64,000 bases of DNA from positions 1-64,000 of the forward strand of contig JAIOZI010000013.1 of assembly GCA_021740785.1 (NCBI GenBank), read 5' to 3'. This DNA comes from Melioribacteraceae bacterium (GTDB lineage: Bacteria; Bacteroidota; Ignavibacteria; Ignavibacteriales; Melioribacteraceae). This document shows, in pieces, positions 36,826 through 45,538 of the stretch. The notes beneath the pieces were generated by a model. It was not told the DNA's origin. It saw nothing but the letters and a program-made list of their open reading frames with translations, and did not search any database. The stretch's first letter is position 1. Every line of letters begins with the position of its first letter. The translations under genes were made by a program, and so were the position numbers.

Positions 36826-38485
36826 AAGAAACTTCATTAGGAATTCTTTGATAGGCAGTATTGGAGCTGTTGCTGCAGCTAATTCAATATTTTCAGCACC
36901 GGAAATCCTAACGAAATCGAGGACTGCTCGAAGTACTGCTGCGGGTGAACTTTTATTTAAACCGGTTATTATCCAAAAAGGCATGGGACCGCATATTTAC
37001 GATTTGGTTTGGACAACCGATAATGATTGGGATACTTTTTATTCAAATATTTCACTCACATCTCAGGGGATAAAGCTTTCGGATACTAAAGGAAAGAGGA
37101 AGTTTGGAATAAACGCAAGATGGAATGTGGAAGGATTCGGATATACGAATATTACTGCCGATAATGGCGGGGAATTTTATGAGCTGCCGCCGAATGGAAA
37201 GTTAAAAGAATACATCCTTCAATTCGAATTTGCCAAGAGCCGCATTGTAAGAAATGAAAAACGAATTGAACTTCATTCGAGAAATGGTTGGCAGCCCGCG
37301 TCTGAAATATCCGGACTGCATTCATTATCCCGTAATCTTTTTGAAGATGCTTCGAAGATTATTAATGATACGGAAAAGTGTGCACGGCTTGCTCAGCAAA
37401 GCTTGATGTATGCACTTTGGGCAGGTGAAAAACTCGAATTGGATAAGGCAAATTTTGAAATAGAAATGATGGGAAAAAGAAATGATTTTTTTATCGGCTG
37501 CGACGCCAGAGCTTTTTACCAGATGGATCAAGATATCTTTTTAGAAAATTTTGTGCCTCTTTTTAACTATGCCAATATCACCTTCGTTCCTCAAAGTAAT
37601 AATGCAGTCAATAGAGATTTTGAACCTCAAATGGGTAAGCATAATTATGCAATTCGTGATCATTTAATCGATACGCTGGCGCAGCATGGAATTAAATCTC
37701 AAGGCAGGTTGCTTTACTGGTACCATGATTGCTGTATGCCGGATTGGATGCGTGGAATGAGTTATGATAGTTTATTGAAATATGTTGAAAGAAATACTAA
37801 AGAAGTGCTTGAACATTTTGGAGATAGAATGTATGCATGGGAAATGGTAAATGAGCTCCATGACTGGGCAAACGAATTTCATCTTGTTCATAATCAAATA
37901 AATGAATTAACCGGAATCATAACCAATGCTGCCAAAGCAGCCGTACCAAATGTAAAGCGGACAATTAACAATTGCTGCCCGTTTGCCGAATACGTTGGAA
38001 TGAAAAGATATTCGGGAAGCGCCGCTGTTCACCCTCAGAGAACGCCAATCCAATTTACACGCGATATTTTAGCTGCCGGAATTGATATCGATATAATTGA
38101 ACAGCAGATGTATTTCCCGTATAGAGATTTGCAGGACACAATTATGCTGATTGAACGTTATGAAGAGTTTGGCAAACCAATGCATATTTCGGAAATCGGT
38201 TGTCCAGGCGGACCTACTGAATACTCCGTTAAAATGGGAAGCGAACCGTTCCCGCCTGGCGAACCTTATTTGTGGCATCATCATTGGGACGAAGAAACAC
38301 AAGGTGATTGGCTTGAACAGTTTTATACTTTGATATATAGTAAACCTTACATAAAAGCAGGCAACTGGTTTGATTTTGTCGAGCCGCATTCATATATGCA
38401 GAACGGAGCGCTATTAAAAAACATAAAAGGTGAGAAGAAAGCATCGTACCATAGATTTAAAAAAGTGGTCGATAGGTTTATCTAA
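36818..38485 (+). CDS. divergent GH10-like glycosidase 1 (Tat signal)
   Basis: A 555-residue exported enzyme. MDRRNFIRN at the start followed by a hydrophobic stretch is a Tat-type signal. An N-terminal domain (about 40-215, NVEGFGYTNITADNGGEFY) precedes a GH10-like barrel. The acid/base is Glu346 (YAWEMVNEL) and the nucleophile Glu459 (MHISEIGCPGG). The canonical GH10 ENxMK, GHTLVWHSQ, NDYN and QGH motifs are replaced (YANITFVPQ, GRLLYWYHDCCMPDW, INNCCP, EQQMYF). I chose ATG 36818 behind GAGGAAA because the RR signal begins there. First of five consecutive paralogues. Substrate unknown; plain xylanase is doubtful. Confidence 0.85.
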   Translation: MDRRNFIRNSLIGSIGAVAAANSIFSAPEILTKSRTARSTAAGELLFKPVIIQKGMGPHIYDLVWTTDNDWDTFYSNISLTSQGIKLSDTKGKRKFGINARWNVEGFGYTNITADNGGEFYELPPNGKLKEYILQFEFAKSRIVRNEKRIELHSRNGWQPASEISGLHSLSRNLFEDASKIINDTEKCARLAQQSLMYALWAGEKLELDKANFEIEMMGKRNDFFIGCDARAFYQMDQDIFLENFVPLFNYANITFVPQSNNAVNRDFEPQMGKHNYAIRDHLIDTLAQHGIKSQGRLLYWYHDCCMPDWMRGMSYDSLLKYVERNTKEVLEHFGDRMYAWEMVNELHDWANEFHLVHNQINELTGIITNAAKAAVPNVKRTINNCCPFAEYVGMKRYSGSAAVHPQRTPIQFTRDILAAGIDIDIIEQQMYFPYRDLQDTIMLIERYEEFGKPMHISEIGCPGGPTEYSVKMGSEPFPPGEPYLWHHHWDEETQGDWLEQFYTLIYSKPYIKAGNWFDFVEPHSYMQNGALLKNIKGEKKASYHRFKKVVDRFI

Positions 38486-38502
38486 TGTGTAATACCAAGA
38501 CT

Positions 38503-38609
38503 GTCATTCTGATGGAGCGAAGCGACTGAAGAATCTCAATCTAAGTAATTCGAAAAATATTAATGTGAGATTCTTCGCCCCGATAAAAAACATTGGGACT
38601 CAGAATAAC
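38503..38609. repeat. inverted-repeat element A, copy 2
   Basis: Outer arms GTCATTCTGA (38503-38512) and TCAGAATAAC (38600-38609) pair with one mismatch, and inner arms GAAGAATCTCA (38528-38538) and TGAGATTCTTC (38566-38576) pair perfectly. The layout matches the copy at 27206-27307. It sits between the first two GH10-like genes. Confidence 0.78.
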
Positions 38610-38650
38610 AATAGTGAATGATTGTAAACAACACAAAAGGAAAAATAAAA

Positions 38651-40312
38651 ATGAGAAGACGGGATTTTCTTCGCAACACAATGCTCACGGGTGTTGGATT
38701 ATCGGTTGGTTCAACAATAATGGGAGCTCCAACTGTTATCACTTCGAAACGGACTCCGACCAACACTGAAAAAGGGGAGTTGATCTTTAAGCCTGTATTT
38801 GTGCAGAGGGGTAAAGGTCCGCATTTACTTGATTGGGCTTATGCTTCGGATAATAATTGGGATGCATTCTATTCAAATATTGCTGCGAATAATAATGGCG
38901 TAGTAATTAGCGACACCGGGGGAACAGAAAAATTTGGAATCGATGTTCGGTGGCATGTTGAAGGATTCGGTTATATTTTTATAACTGCAGATAATGGCGG
39001 CGAATTCTATTCACTCCCGGAGAATGGTAAATCAAAGGAACTTAATCTCAATTATGAATTGGCGAAGAGCCGGGTATTTAGAAATAGAAAAAGAAAAGGG
39101 AATTATTCACCATCGAGGGAAACAGCAGCCCTTCTTGACTTATCGGAGCAGTTACTTGAAGATTCACAAAAATCATTAAATGATGAGCTGAGGTTTTCAA
39201 AGCTTGCTCAAACTTCTCTCTATTATGCAATGACAGCAGGTGAAAAACTCGAAATTGAGAAAGCGGAAAGTATAATTAATAATGTTGGTTACCGTCCCGA
39301 CTTTTTTATCGGGTGTGATGCAAGAGGATATTTACAAATGGATCCTGATTTGTTTATGGATTTATTTGAGCCAGCGTTTAATTATGCAACCATCACGCAT
39401 TATTTGAAAAGTGAAAAGTATCAAGACTTTGAACCGCGTGAAGGTGAGAAGCAATTCAATCTAAGAACGGCGCTTCACAAAGAATTAAGAAAGAGAAATA
39501 TAACAGTTGAAGGCAGACCCCTTTTCTGGTTTTATAGAACGGTTACTCCCGATTGGCTGAGAAACAAATCTTATCATCAGTTATTGAAATATGTTGAATC
39601 GCATACAAAGGAAGTTGTTGGTCATTATGGAGATGAAATGTATGCATGGGAAGTTATGAACGAAGCACATGATTGGGCAAATGAGCTTCAGTTAACTCCC
39701 GATCAAATTGTTGAAGTTACAAAGCTTGCATGTGATGTTGCTAAGGATACTAATCCAAAAGTCCACAGGTTGATTAATAATTGCTGCCCCTTTGCCGAAT
39801 ATGTTCAACTGAAAAAGTGGGGAGAACTTGATGCAAAATATCCTCAGCGCACACCCGTTAAATTTATGCGGGATTTGGTTGATGCAGGTGTTGAGTTTAC
39901 GATAACCGGGCAGCAAATGTATTTTCCTTATCGTGATTTACAGGATACAATAATACTTATCGAACGTCACGAGCAATTCGGCAGACCGGTTCAACTTACC
40001 GAAGTTGGCGCTTCTTCGGGTCCGACTAAAGAATCCGTAAATGACGGCAGGTTGGCAATTCCTAATGAACCTTATATTTGGCATCGCAACTGGGATCAAG
40101 ATCTTCAGGCTGATTGGCTCGAAGGACTTTACACCCTGGCTTACAGCAAACCGTGGATCGAAGCTGTTAATTGGTATGATTTCGTTGACCCGTATTCATG
40201 GATAAAAGAAGGCGGATTAATACAATCTCCGAACGGAGAAAAGAAAGAAGCTTACAATCGAATTATTGATTTGCAAAATAAATGGAAATCTTTGGGAATT
40301 AAGAAAGGGTAG
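38651..40312 (+). CDS. divergent GH10-like glycosidase 2 (Tat signal)
   Basis: A 553-residue paralogue with a Tat-type start MRRRDFLRN. The N-terminal domain carries HVEGFGYIFITADNGGEFY; the barrel has Glu338 (YAWEVMNEAHDW) and Glu451 (QLTEVGASSG) as acid/base and nucleophile. The altered subsite motifs are shared: ATITHYLKS for ENxMK, GRPLFWFYRTVTPDW for GHTLVWHSQ, INNCCP for NDYN. I chose ATG 38651, preceded by AAAAGGAAA; the frame extends to an ATG at 38618 that would put eleven residues before the RR motif. Two bases separate it from the next paralogue. Confidence 0.85.
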   Translation: MRRRDFLRNTMLTGVGLSVGSTIMGAPTVITSKRTPTNTEKGELIFKPVFVQRGKGPHLLDWAYASDNNWDAFYSNIAANNNGVVISDTGGTEKFGIDVRWHVEGFGYIFITADNGGEFYSLPENGKSKELNLNYELAKSRVFRNRKRKGNYSPSRETAALLDLSEQLLEDSQKSLNDELRFSKLAQTSLYYAMTAGEKLEIEKAESIINNVGYRPDFFIGCDARGYLQMDPDLFMDLFEPAFNYATITHYLKSEKYQDFEPREGEKQFNLRTALHKELRKRNITVEGRPLFWFYRTVTPDWLRNKSYHQLLKYVESHTKEVVGHYGDEMYAWEVMNEAHDWANELQLTPDQIVEVTKLACDVAKDTNPKVHRLINNCCPFAEYVQLKKWGELDAKYPQRTPVKFMRDLVDAGVEFTITGQQMYFPYRDLQDTIILIERHEQFGRPVQLTEVGASSGPTKESVNDGRLAIPNEPYIWHRNWDQDLQADWLEGLYTLAYSKPWIEAVNWYDFVDPYSWIKEGGLIQSPNGEKKEAYNRIIDLQNKWKSLGIKKG

Positions 40313-40314
40313 GA

Positions 40315-42018
40315 ATGAAACGAAGAGACTTTATCAGGAACTCAGCTTTAGTTGGTGTAGGTGGATTAGCTGCTGCAAATTCAATTTTTTCAGCCCCGAC
40401 AATTTTAACCGAACGAAGAGTTCGAAAATCTACTGAAAAAGGAACAGCGATTTTTAAACCCTACATTGTGCAGTCTGGGTCAGGACCCCACTATGGAATG
40501 GTAAATTCATTAAAAACACTTGGCGAAAAAGATTGGGCATTGCCGCAGTGGGCATTCGCAAGCGATGAAAATTGGGACGCTTTTTATTCTAATATTTTTG
40601 CTTATCCGGATGGTGTGAAAATTTCGGATTCCGAAGGAAGAAAAAAGTTCGGTATTAATGTTAGATGGAATGTTGAGGGTTTCGGATTTATTTATATGAC
40701 TGCGGATAACGGGGGAGAGCATTACGAACTGCCTCCTGTCGGAAACGAAATAAAATTCAATTTGAATTTTGAACTTGCGAAATCAAGACTGGTTAAAAAT
40801 AGAGAAAGGTACAACCAATTTATTGAAGAAGGATATAAACCCGAGAAAGATGTACAGGCATATCTTGATTTGAGTGAAGAATATTTTCACGATGCGCAAA
40901 GAGTCTCAGTTGATGAGTGGAAAAGAGCGCAGTTGGCTCAGAAATCATTGTACTATTCAATGTGGGGCGGAGAAAAATTAGAACTTGATAAAGCTAGAAA
41001 AGAGATTGTAATTCGTGGTCATCGTCCGGACTTTTTTATCGGATGTGATACAAAAGGCTATCCACATATGGAAAAGGATTATTTCCTGGATATGTTCAGT
41101 GATGTTTTTAACTACGCAACTATCACACACTATTTACCGAGATTTGAAAAAGAAGAAGGAAAGTATACTTATCTCGATAGAGATGAACAGGTTCGGGAAC
41201 TGAGAAAAAGAGGTGTTACAGTTGAGGGTAGACCGATATTTTGGTCGGCGGATTGCTGTATGCCCGACTGGATTATGAAGAAGAGTTATCCCGAATTATT
41301 AAAATATTTAGAAAAACATACGCGTGAAGTAGTGGGGCATTACGGAGAACAAATGTATGCATGGGAAATTATTAACGAAGCTCACGATCCGGGCAACCCG
41401 CTAAAATTAACTCCGGATCAGATGGTTGAAGTAGCAAAGTTAATTGCCGATGTTGCAAAAGATACCAATCCAAATGTACACAGATTAATAAATAACTGCT
41501 GCCTTCAGGGGGATTACGTTCAATTAATGGATTGGAGTACGGTTGATAAAAAATTTGATATCATCACTCCGCATAGATTTATAAAAATGTGTCATGAAGC
41601 AGGAGTTGATTTTGATATAACGGGTCAGCAGTTGTATTTCCAATATACGAACCGTGATTTAGCGGATAATATTAGAATGACAGAAAGATTGAAAAAATAT
41701 GGAAGACCCATACAAATAACAGAAATAGGTACCACAGCCGGTCCGACAAAAGAATCTGTTATGTCCGGAGAAGTTGGAATACCTGAACTGCCGTATTCTT
41801 GGCATCGGCATTGGGATAATGAGCTTCAGGCTGAATGGATGGAACAGATTTATACAATTTTCTATGCAAAGGATTGGGTGGAAGCAATTAATTGGTATGA
41901 TTTTGTCGATCCGTATTCTTTTATAGATAACGGCGGATTTTTAAGTTCACCCGAAGGTCCGGCAAGACCGATTTATGAACGATTAAAATCCATGCAGGAT
42001 AGCTGGAGGAAATTGTAG
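40315..42018 (+). CDS. divergent GH10-like glycosidase 3 (Tat signal)
   Basis: A 567-residue paralogue, the longest of the five because of an insertion near residue 60 (HYGMVNSLKTLGEKDWALP). The Tat-type start is MKRRDFIRN with SIFSAP at the likely cleavage region, as in copy 1. Acid/base Glu355 (YAWEIINEAHD) and nucleophile Glu470 (IQITEIGTTAG). After the acid/base the sequence is PGNPLKLTPDQ where the other copies have WANE, and the Trp-His region reads WSADCCMPDW, so its active-site rim differs from copies 2, 4 and 5. GGGTAGG precedes the ATG and overlaps the end of copy 2. Confidence 0.85.
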   Translation: MKRRDFIRNSALVGVGGLAAANSIFSAPTILTERRVRKSTEKGTAIFKPYIVQSGSGPHYGMVNSLKTLGEKDWALPQWAFASDENWDAFYSNIFAYPDGVKISDSEGRKKFGINVRWNVEGFGFIYMTADNGGEHYELPPVGNEIKFNLNFELAKSRLVKNRERYNQFIEEGYKPEKDVQAYLDLSEEYFHDAQRVSVDEWKRAQLAQKSLYYSMWGGEKLELDKARKEIVIRGHRPDFFIGCDTKGYPHMEKDYFLDMFSDVFNYATITHYLPRFEKEEGKYTYLDRDEQVRELRKRGVTVEGRPIFWSADCCMPDWIMKKSYPELLKYLEKHTREVVGHYGEQMYAWEIINEAHDPGNPLKLTPDQMVEVAKLIADVAKDTNPNVHRLINNCCLQGDYVQLMDWSTVDKKFDIITPHRFIKMCHEAGVDFDITGQQLYFQYTNRDLADNIRMTERLKKYGRPIQITEIGTTAGPTKESVMSGEVGIPELPYSWHRHWDNELQAEWMEQIYTIFYAKDWVEAINWYDFVDPYSFIDNGGFLSSPEGPARPIYERLKSMQDSWRKL

Positions 42019-42047
42019 TCTAGTAAAATTAACGTCCGCCTCAACCG

Positions 42048-42160
42048 GCTGTGTGAAAATGTTAATTGTAGAGCGAGATTCATCTCGCTAAGTTTGAAAT
42101 TAGCATTATTTAGCTGGATTTTTGAGCGAAATAAATTTCGCTCTACAATTTTAACACAGC
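42048..42160. repeat. nested inverted-repeat element B, copy 2 (reverse orientation)
   Basis: Arms beginning GCTGTGTGAAAA (42048) and ending TTTTAACACAGC (42160) enclose the hairpins AGCGAGA/TCTCGCT with a TTCA loop (42072-42089) and the palindrome GAGCGAAAT/ATTTCGCTC (42124-42143). Its reverse complement aligns with copy 1 at 32277-32403 over most of the length. The 263-base gap it occupies between GH10-like genes 3 and 4 shows no other gene. Confidence 0.85.
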
Positions 42161-42281
42161 ATCTTCAACGGACGGACTAAAAACATAGAAATTATTCTGA
42201 GCTTTAGCCCCATTGAAATTTTAGTAATGTGACTAGAGCCGAAATAAAAAGTAATTTATTCACAATCCATCGATTAAACCG

Positions 42282-43865
42282 ATGGCAAAATTTACAAACA
42301 AAAACTTATATACTATGTCCAAATCAAAATTATTATTCAAACCACACTTTGTACAAAACGGAAGAGGTCCGCACATTGAAGATTTCATATTTGCGACTGA
42401 TCAATACGGGGACGTTTTCAAATCAAACATAAAATTAGATAAAGAGGGAATTGTAATAACAGATTCCGCAGGAATTGAAAAGTTTGGAATAAACTTACGC
42501 TGGAACGTAGAAGGCTACGGATACCTGTTCATCGGCGCCGATAACAGGGGAGAGTACTATTCGATTGAAAAAGATAAAAAATATACGTTCAATCTAAACT
42601 ATGAATTAGCAGGGTCACGTGTAACAAGAAACGAAAAAAGACTAGAAACTTTTTTAAAAGATGGATTTATTCCATCGCGCGAGATTGCGGCTCTTCACAA
42701 TTTATCGCAAGAATATTTATATGATGCAGAAAAGTCAAAGGATAAAAATGAAAATGCTGCGGCTATAAAATCACAGACTGCATTAAAACATGCCCTCTGG
42801 GTAAGCGATCTGCTGGAACTGGAAAAATCAAAATTTGATGTAGAAAAAATTGGTTATAGAAAAAACTTTTTATTCGGATGTGATACCCGTGGATACTTTC
42901 AAATGGATAAAAATATATTCATGGAAACATTTACGGAGCTATTCAATTATGCAACGATTACACATTATTTAAAAGGGGATGTAATTGATTTTGAACCTGA
43001 AGAGGGCAATAAAAAATTCGGAGAGAGAGAGGAACTACTTGATAAGCTGTTGGAAAAAGGAATCACTGTGGAAGGAAGACCACTATTTTGGGTTCATGAC
43101 TGGGTAACCCCTGATTGGTTGAAGAAAAAGACATATAAAGATTTATTGAAATATGTAGATGAACATGTCAGGGTGGTCGTCGATCATTACGGAAGTAAGA
43201 TAAAGGTTTGGGAAGTTGTAAATGAGATGCATGACTGGGCGAACGAACTTCAGCTCAATCAAGAACAGACAATTGAACTAACGAAAATAGCGTGTGAAGC
43301 TGCCCGCGAAACTAATCCCAGTATTGAAATATTAATTAATAATTGCTGCCCGTTTGGAGATTATGTCCAAAAAGGGAAATGGCACAACATTGAAGCAAAA
43401 TACCCGCAGCGAACTCCGCATCAATTCACTAAACAGATTATTGAAGCCGGAGTTGATTTCGATATTATAGGTGTTCAGGTTTACTTTACACACCGTTCTT
43501 CAGCAGATCAAATTTTACAGATTGAACGTTATAAAGAATTTAATAAAAAAGTACATCTTGCCGAAGTTGGATCGCCATCAATTGGAATTAAGCAAGAATT
43601 TATTGATGAAGATAAAGGAAGCTTTTCTCAACATCCGTATGAATGGCACAGGCATTGGGATGAGGAACTGCAAGCCGATTGGCTTGAAAACACATTTACT
43701 TATGCATACGGGCAAGAATTTATTGAAGCCGCTAATTGGTATGATCTTGTTGATCCTTACGGATTTTTAAAGAGTGGAGGTATACTTCGTTCACCGCAAG
43801 GTAAAAGAAAGACTGCTGTCGACAGGCTTTTGAAGCTGCAAGAAAAATTTAAATCGTTAAAATAA
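42282..43865 (+). CDS. divergent GH10-like glycosidase 4 (no signal peptide)
   Basis: A 527-residue paralogue that lacks the Tat-type leader present in the other four. Acid/base Glu315 (KVWEVVNEMHDWANE) and nucleophile Glu428 (VHLAEVGSPS). The barrel opening FLFGCDTRGYFQMDKNIF and GRPLFWVHDWVTPDW are intact, so the enzyme looks functional but cytoplasmic. The second strand region reads IIGVQVYFTHR. The start is unsure: ATG 42282 and ATG 42315 both lack a good ribosome site, and repeat element B ends about 120 bases upstream. Loss of the leader through insertion of the repeat is one explanation; a deliberate cytoplasmic version is another. Confidence 0.8.
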   Translation: MAKFTNKNLYTMSKSKLLFKPHFVQNGRGPHIEDFIFATDQYGDVFKSNIKLDKEGIVITDSAGIEKFGINLRWNVEGYGYLFIGADNRGEYYSIEKDKKYTFNLNYELAGSRVTRNEKRLETFLKDGFIPSREIAALHNLSQEYLYDAEKSKDKNENAAAIKSQTALKHALWVSDLLELEKSKFDVEKIGYRKNFLFGCDTRGYFQMDKNIFMETFTELFNYATITHYLKGDVIDFEPEEGNKKFGEREELLDKLLEKGITVEGRPLFWVHDWVTPDWLKKKTYKDLLKYVDEHVRVVVDHYGSKIKVWEVVNEMHDWANELQLNQEQTIELTKIACEAARETNPSIEILINNCCPFGDYVQKGKWHNIEAKYPQRTPHQFTKQIIEAGVDFDIIGVQVYFTHRSSADQILQIERYKEFNKKVHLAEVGSPSIGIKQEFIDEDKGSFSQHPYEWHRHWDEELQADWLENTFTYAYGQEFIEAANWYDLVDPYGFLKSGGILRSPQGKRKTAVDRLLKLQEKFKSLK

Positions 43866-43876
43866 ATGGAAACATA

Positions 43877-45529
43877 ATGAATCTTAATAGAAGAAATTTT
43901 GTAAAGCGTGGGTTGCTTGCTTCGGCGGCAATCTCAGCATCGCCATTATTAAGTAATGCTGCAACTATATTTCCACAAACTTCCGGCAGCCTTGAAATTA
44001 AAGCTTATCCTCACCCATGGATGGGTCAGCCTACATGGGTTTACCTTACGGATGAAAATGTTGACCCATTTAAATCCCCGGTTAGATTTAATCAAAACTC
44101 AGTTGTTATTGATGATCCGACTGAATTGTTAGGTAAAAGATTTGCAATTAATGCTATTTGGTTTATCGAAGGTTTTGGAAACATTGTACTCGATGCAACT
44201 AATGGCGGCAATCTATATGCAATCGATGATTTCCCCAAAAACTCAAATTTAAATTTTGAGTTTGCCAAATCAAGAGTTGTTAGAAATCGAGAGGTAAAAA
44301 AGAGATATGAAAAAATGGGGACTCATTTTTCAAAAGAAGTTGAACATCTTACAGCTCTCGGCGAAGAATTATTTGAAGATGCGGGGAGTAAATTAACCGA
44401 CGGAGCATTGAGCGGAGAAATTGCCAATAATGCATTGAACTATTTACTCTGGGCGGGCGAAAAAATTGAACTTGAACATGCAAGAAATCAAATCAAGGTT
44501 CAGAACAGAAAAGATGAAGTGCACTTCGGATGTGAATCACGTCAATATATTTGGGCTAAATCAGAGGATATGACAAAACGATTTGTTGAACTTTTCAATT
44601 TTGCAACTGTCACTCATTATGTTTGGGATACATGGTATCCGCTGTTTGAGCCAAAAGAAGGCGATCATAATTTTGGGATTAAGGATGAAATTGTTGATTG
44701 GCTGACCGACAATAATATTCAAATCGAAGGAAGACCTTTGTTCTGGTTTCATCCCGTTGTTACTCCCGACTGGTTAAAAGAGAAAAATTTTAAACAGCTC
44801 AAAGATTATGTTATTAAACATACAGAAGAGGTTGTAGGTCATTACGGAAATAAGATAAGCAGTTGGGAAGTTGTGAATGAATATCACGATTGGGCAAATA
44901 TTCATCACCATTCACCTGAACAGATAACTGAAATTACTAAACTTGCTTGCGATACTGTTAAGGAGGTCAATCCAAATGTAAAAAGATTAATTAATAACTG
45001 TGCGCCCTGGGCTGAATATGCAGCAAGGGGAAGGTATGCAAGATCAAAGGAACAGGCTGAAAGACCTTTACGCTCACCCAGAAAATATATTGAAGATTTG
45101 TTAGATGCCGGAGTTGATTTTGACATTCTCGGAATTCAAGTTTATTTCCCTTATAGAGATCTTTCAGATATTGTGAGAATGCTCGAACGGTTCGAAAAAT
45201 TTAACAAACCGATTTATATAACCGAAATAGGCGCAAGTGCTGGTTATTATGAGCAAGGAATAAAGCTTGATGAAATTAATATCGAAGATGTTCCGTATGA
45301 TTGGCATAGACGCTGGGATGAAGAACTTCAGGCAGATTGGCTCGAAGAGGTTTATAATATTTATTACGCACGAAAAAATATTCATGGAATTAATTGGTAT
45401 GATTTCTCAGACTTCAGACCGTTTATTCGTCACGGTGGATTAGTTAGAGAGGATGCTGCTCCCAAAAGATCGTTTTTTAGATTGCAAGAATTACTCAATT
45501 CATGGGGAAGATTACCTAAAAAATCATAA
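43877..45529 (+). CDS. divergent GH10-like glycosidase 5 (Tat signal)
   Basis: A 550-residue paralogue and the most divergent of the five at its N-terminus (LEIKAYPHPWMGQPTWVYL in place of the FKP..VQ.G.GPH pattern). Tat-type start MNLNRRNFVKRG. Acid/base Glu335 (SSWEVVNEYHDWAN) and nucleophile Glu450 (IYITEIGASAG). GRPLFWFHPVVTPDW, INNCAPW and GIQVYFPYRD show the same replaced subsite motifs as the others. GGAAA precedes the ATG. It ends nine bases before the amylase-like gene. Specificity unknown. Confidence 0.85.
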   Translation: MNLNRRNFVKRGLLASAAISASPLLSNAATIFPQTSGSLEIKAYPHPWMGQPTWVYLTDENVDPFKSPVRFNQNSVVIDDPTELLGKRFAINAIWFIEGFGNIVLDATNGGNLYAIDDFPKNSNLNFEFAKSRVVRNREVKKRYEKMGTHFSKEVEHLTALGEELFEDAGSKLTDGALSGEIANNALNYLLWAGEKIELEHARNQIKVQNRKDEVHFGCESRQYIWAKSEDMTKRFVELFNFATVTHYVWDTWYPLFEPKEGDHNFGIKDEIVDWLTDNNIQIEGRPLFWFHPVVTPDWLKEKNFKQLKDYVIKHTEEVVGHYGNKISSWEVVNEYHDWANIHHHSPEQITEITKLACDTVKEVNPNVKRLINNCAPWAEYAARGRYARSKEQAERPLRSPRKYIEDLLDAGVDFDILGIQVYFPYRDLSDIVRMLERFEKFNKPIYITEIGASAGYYEQGIKLDEINIEDVPYDWHRRWDEELQADWLEEVYNIYYARKNIHGINWYDFSDFRPFIRHGGLVREDAAPKRSFFRLQELLNSWGRLPKKS

Positions 45530-45538
45530 GGAGAAATT

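Noticed and set aside
42229-42432. 67-codon frame at the start of the fourth GH10-like gene, considered as a lost Tat leader
   Set aside because: It is in another frame and has no RR-hydrophobic pattern; no leader could be rebuilt by one frameshift.
36818-45529. Plain endo-xylanase assignment for the five GH10-like proteins
   Set aside because: The fold and catalytic Glu residues fit, but the residues that bind xylan in GH10 are replaced in all five, so a specific activity is not claimed.
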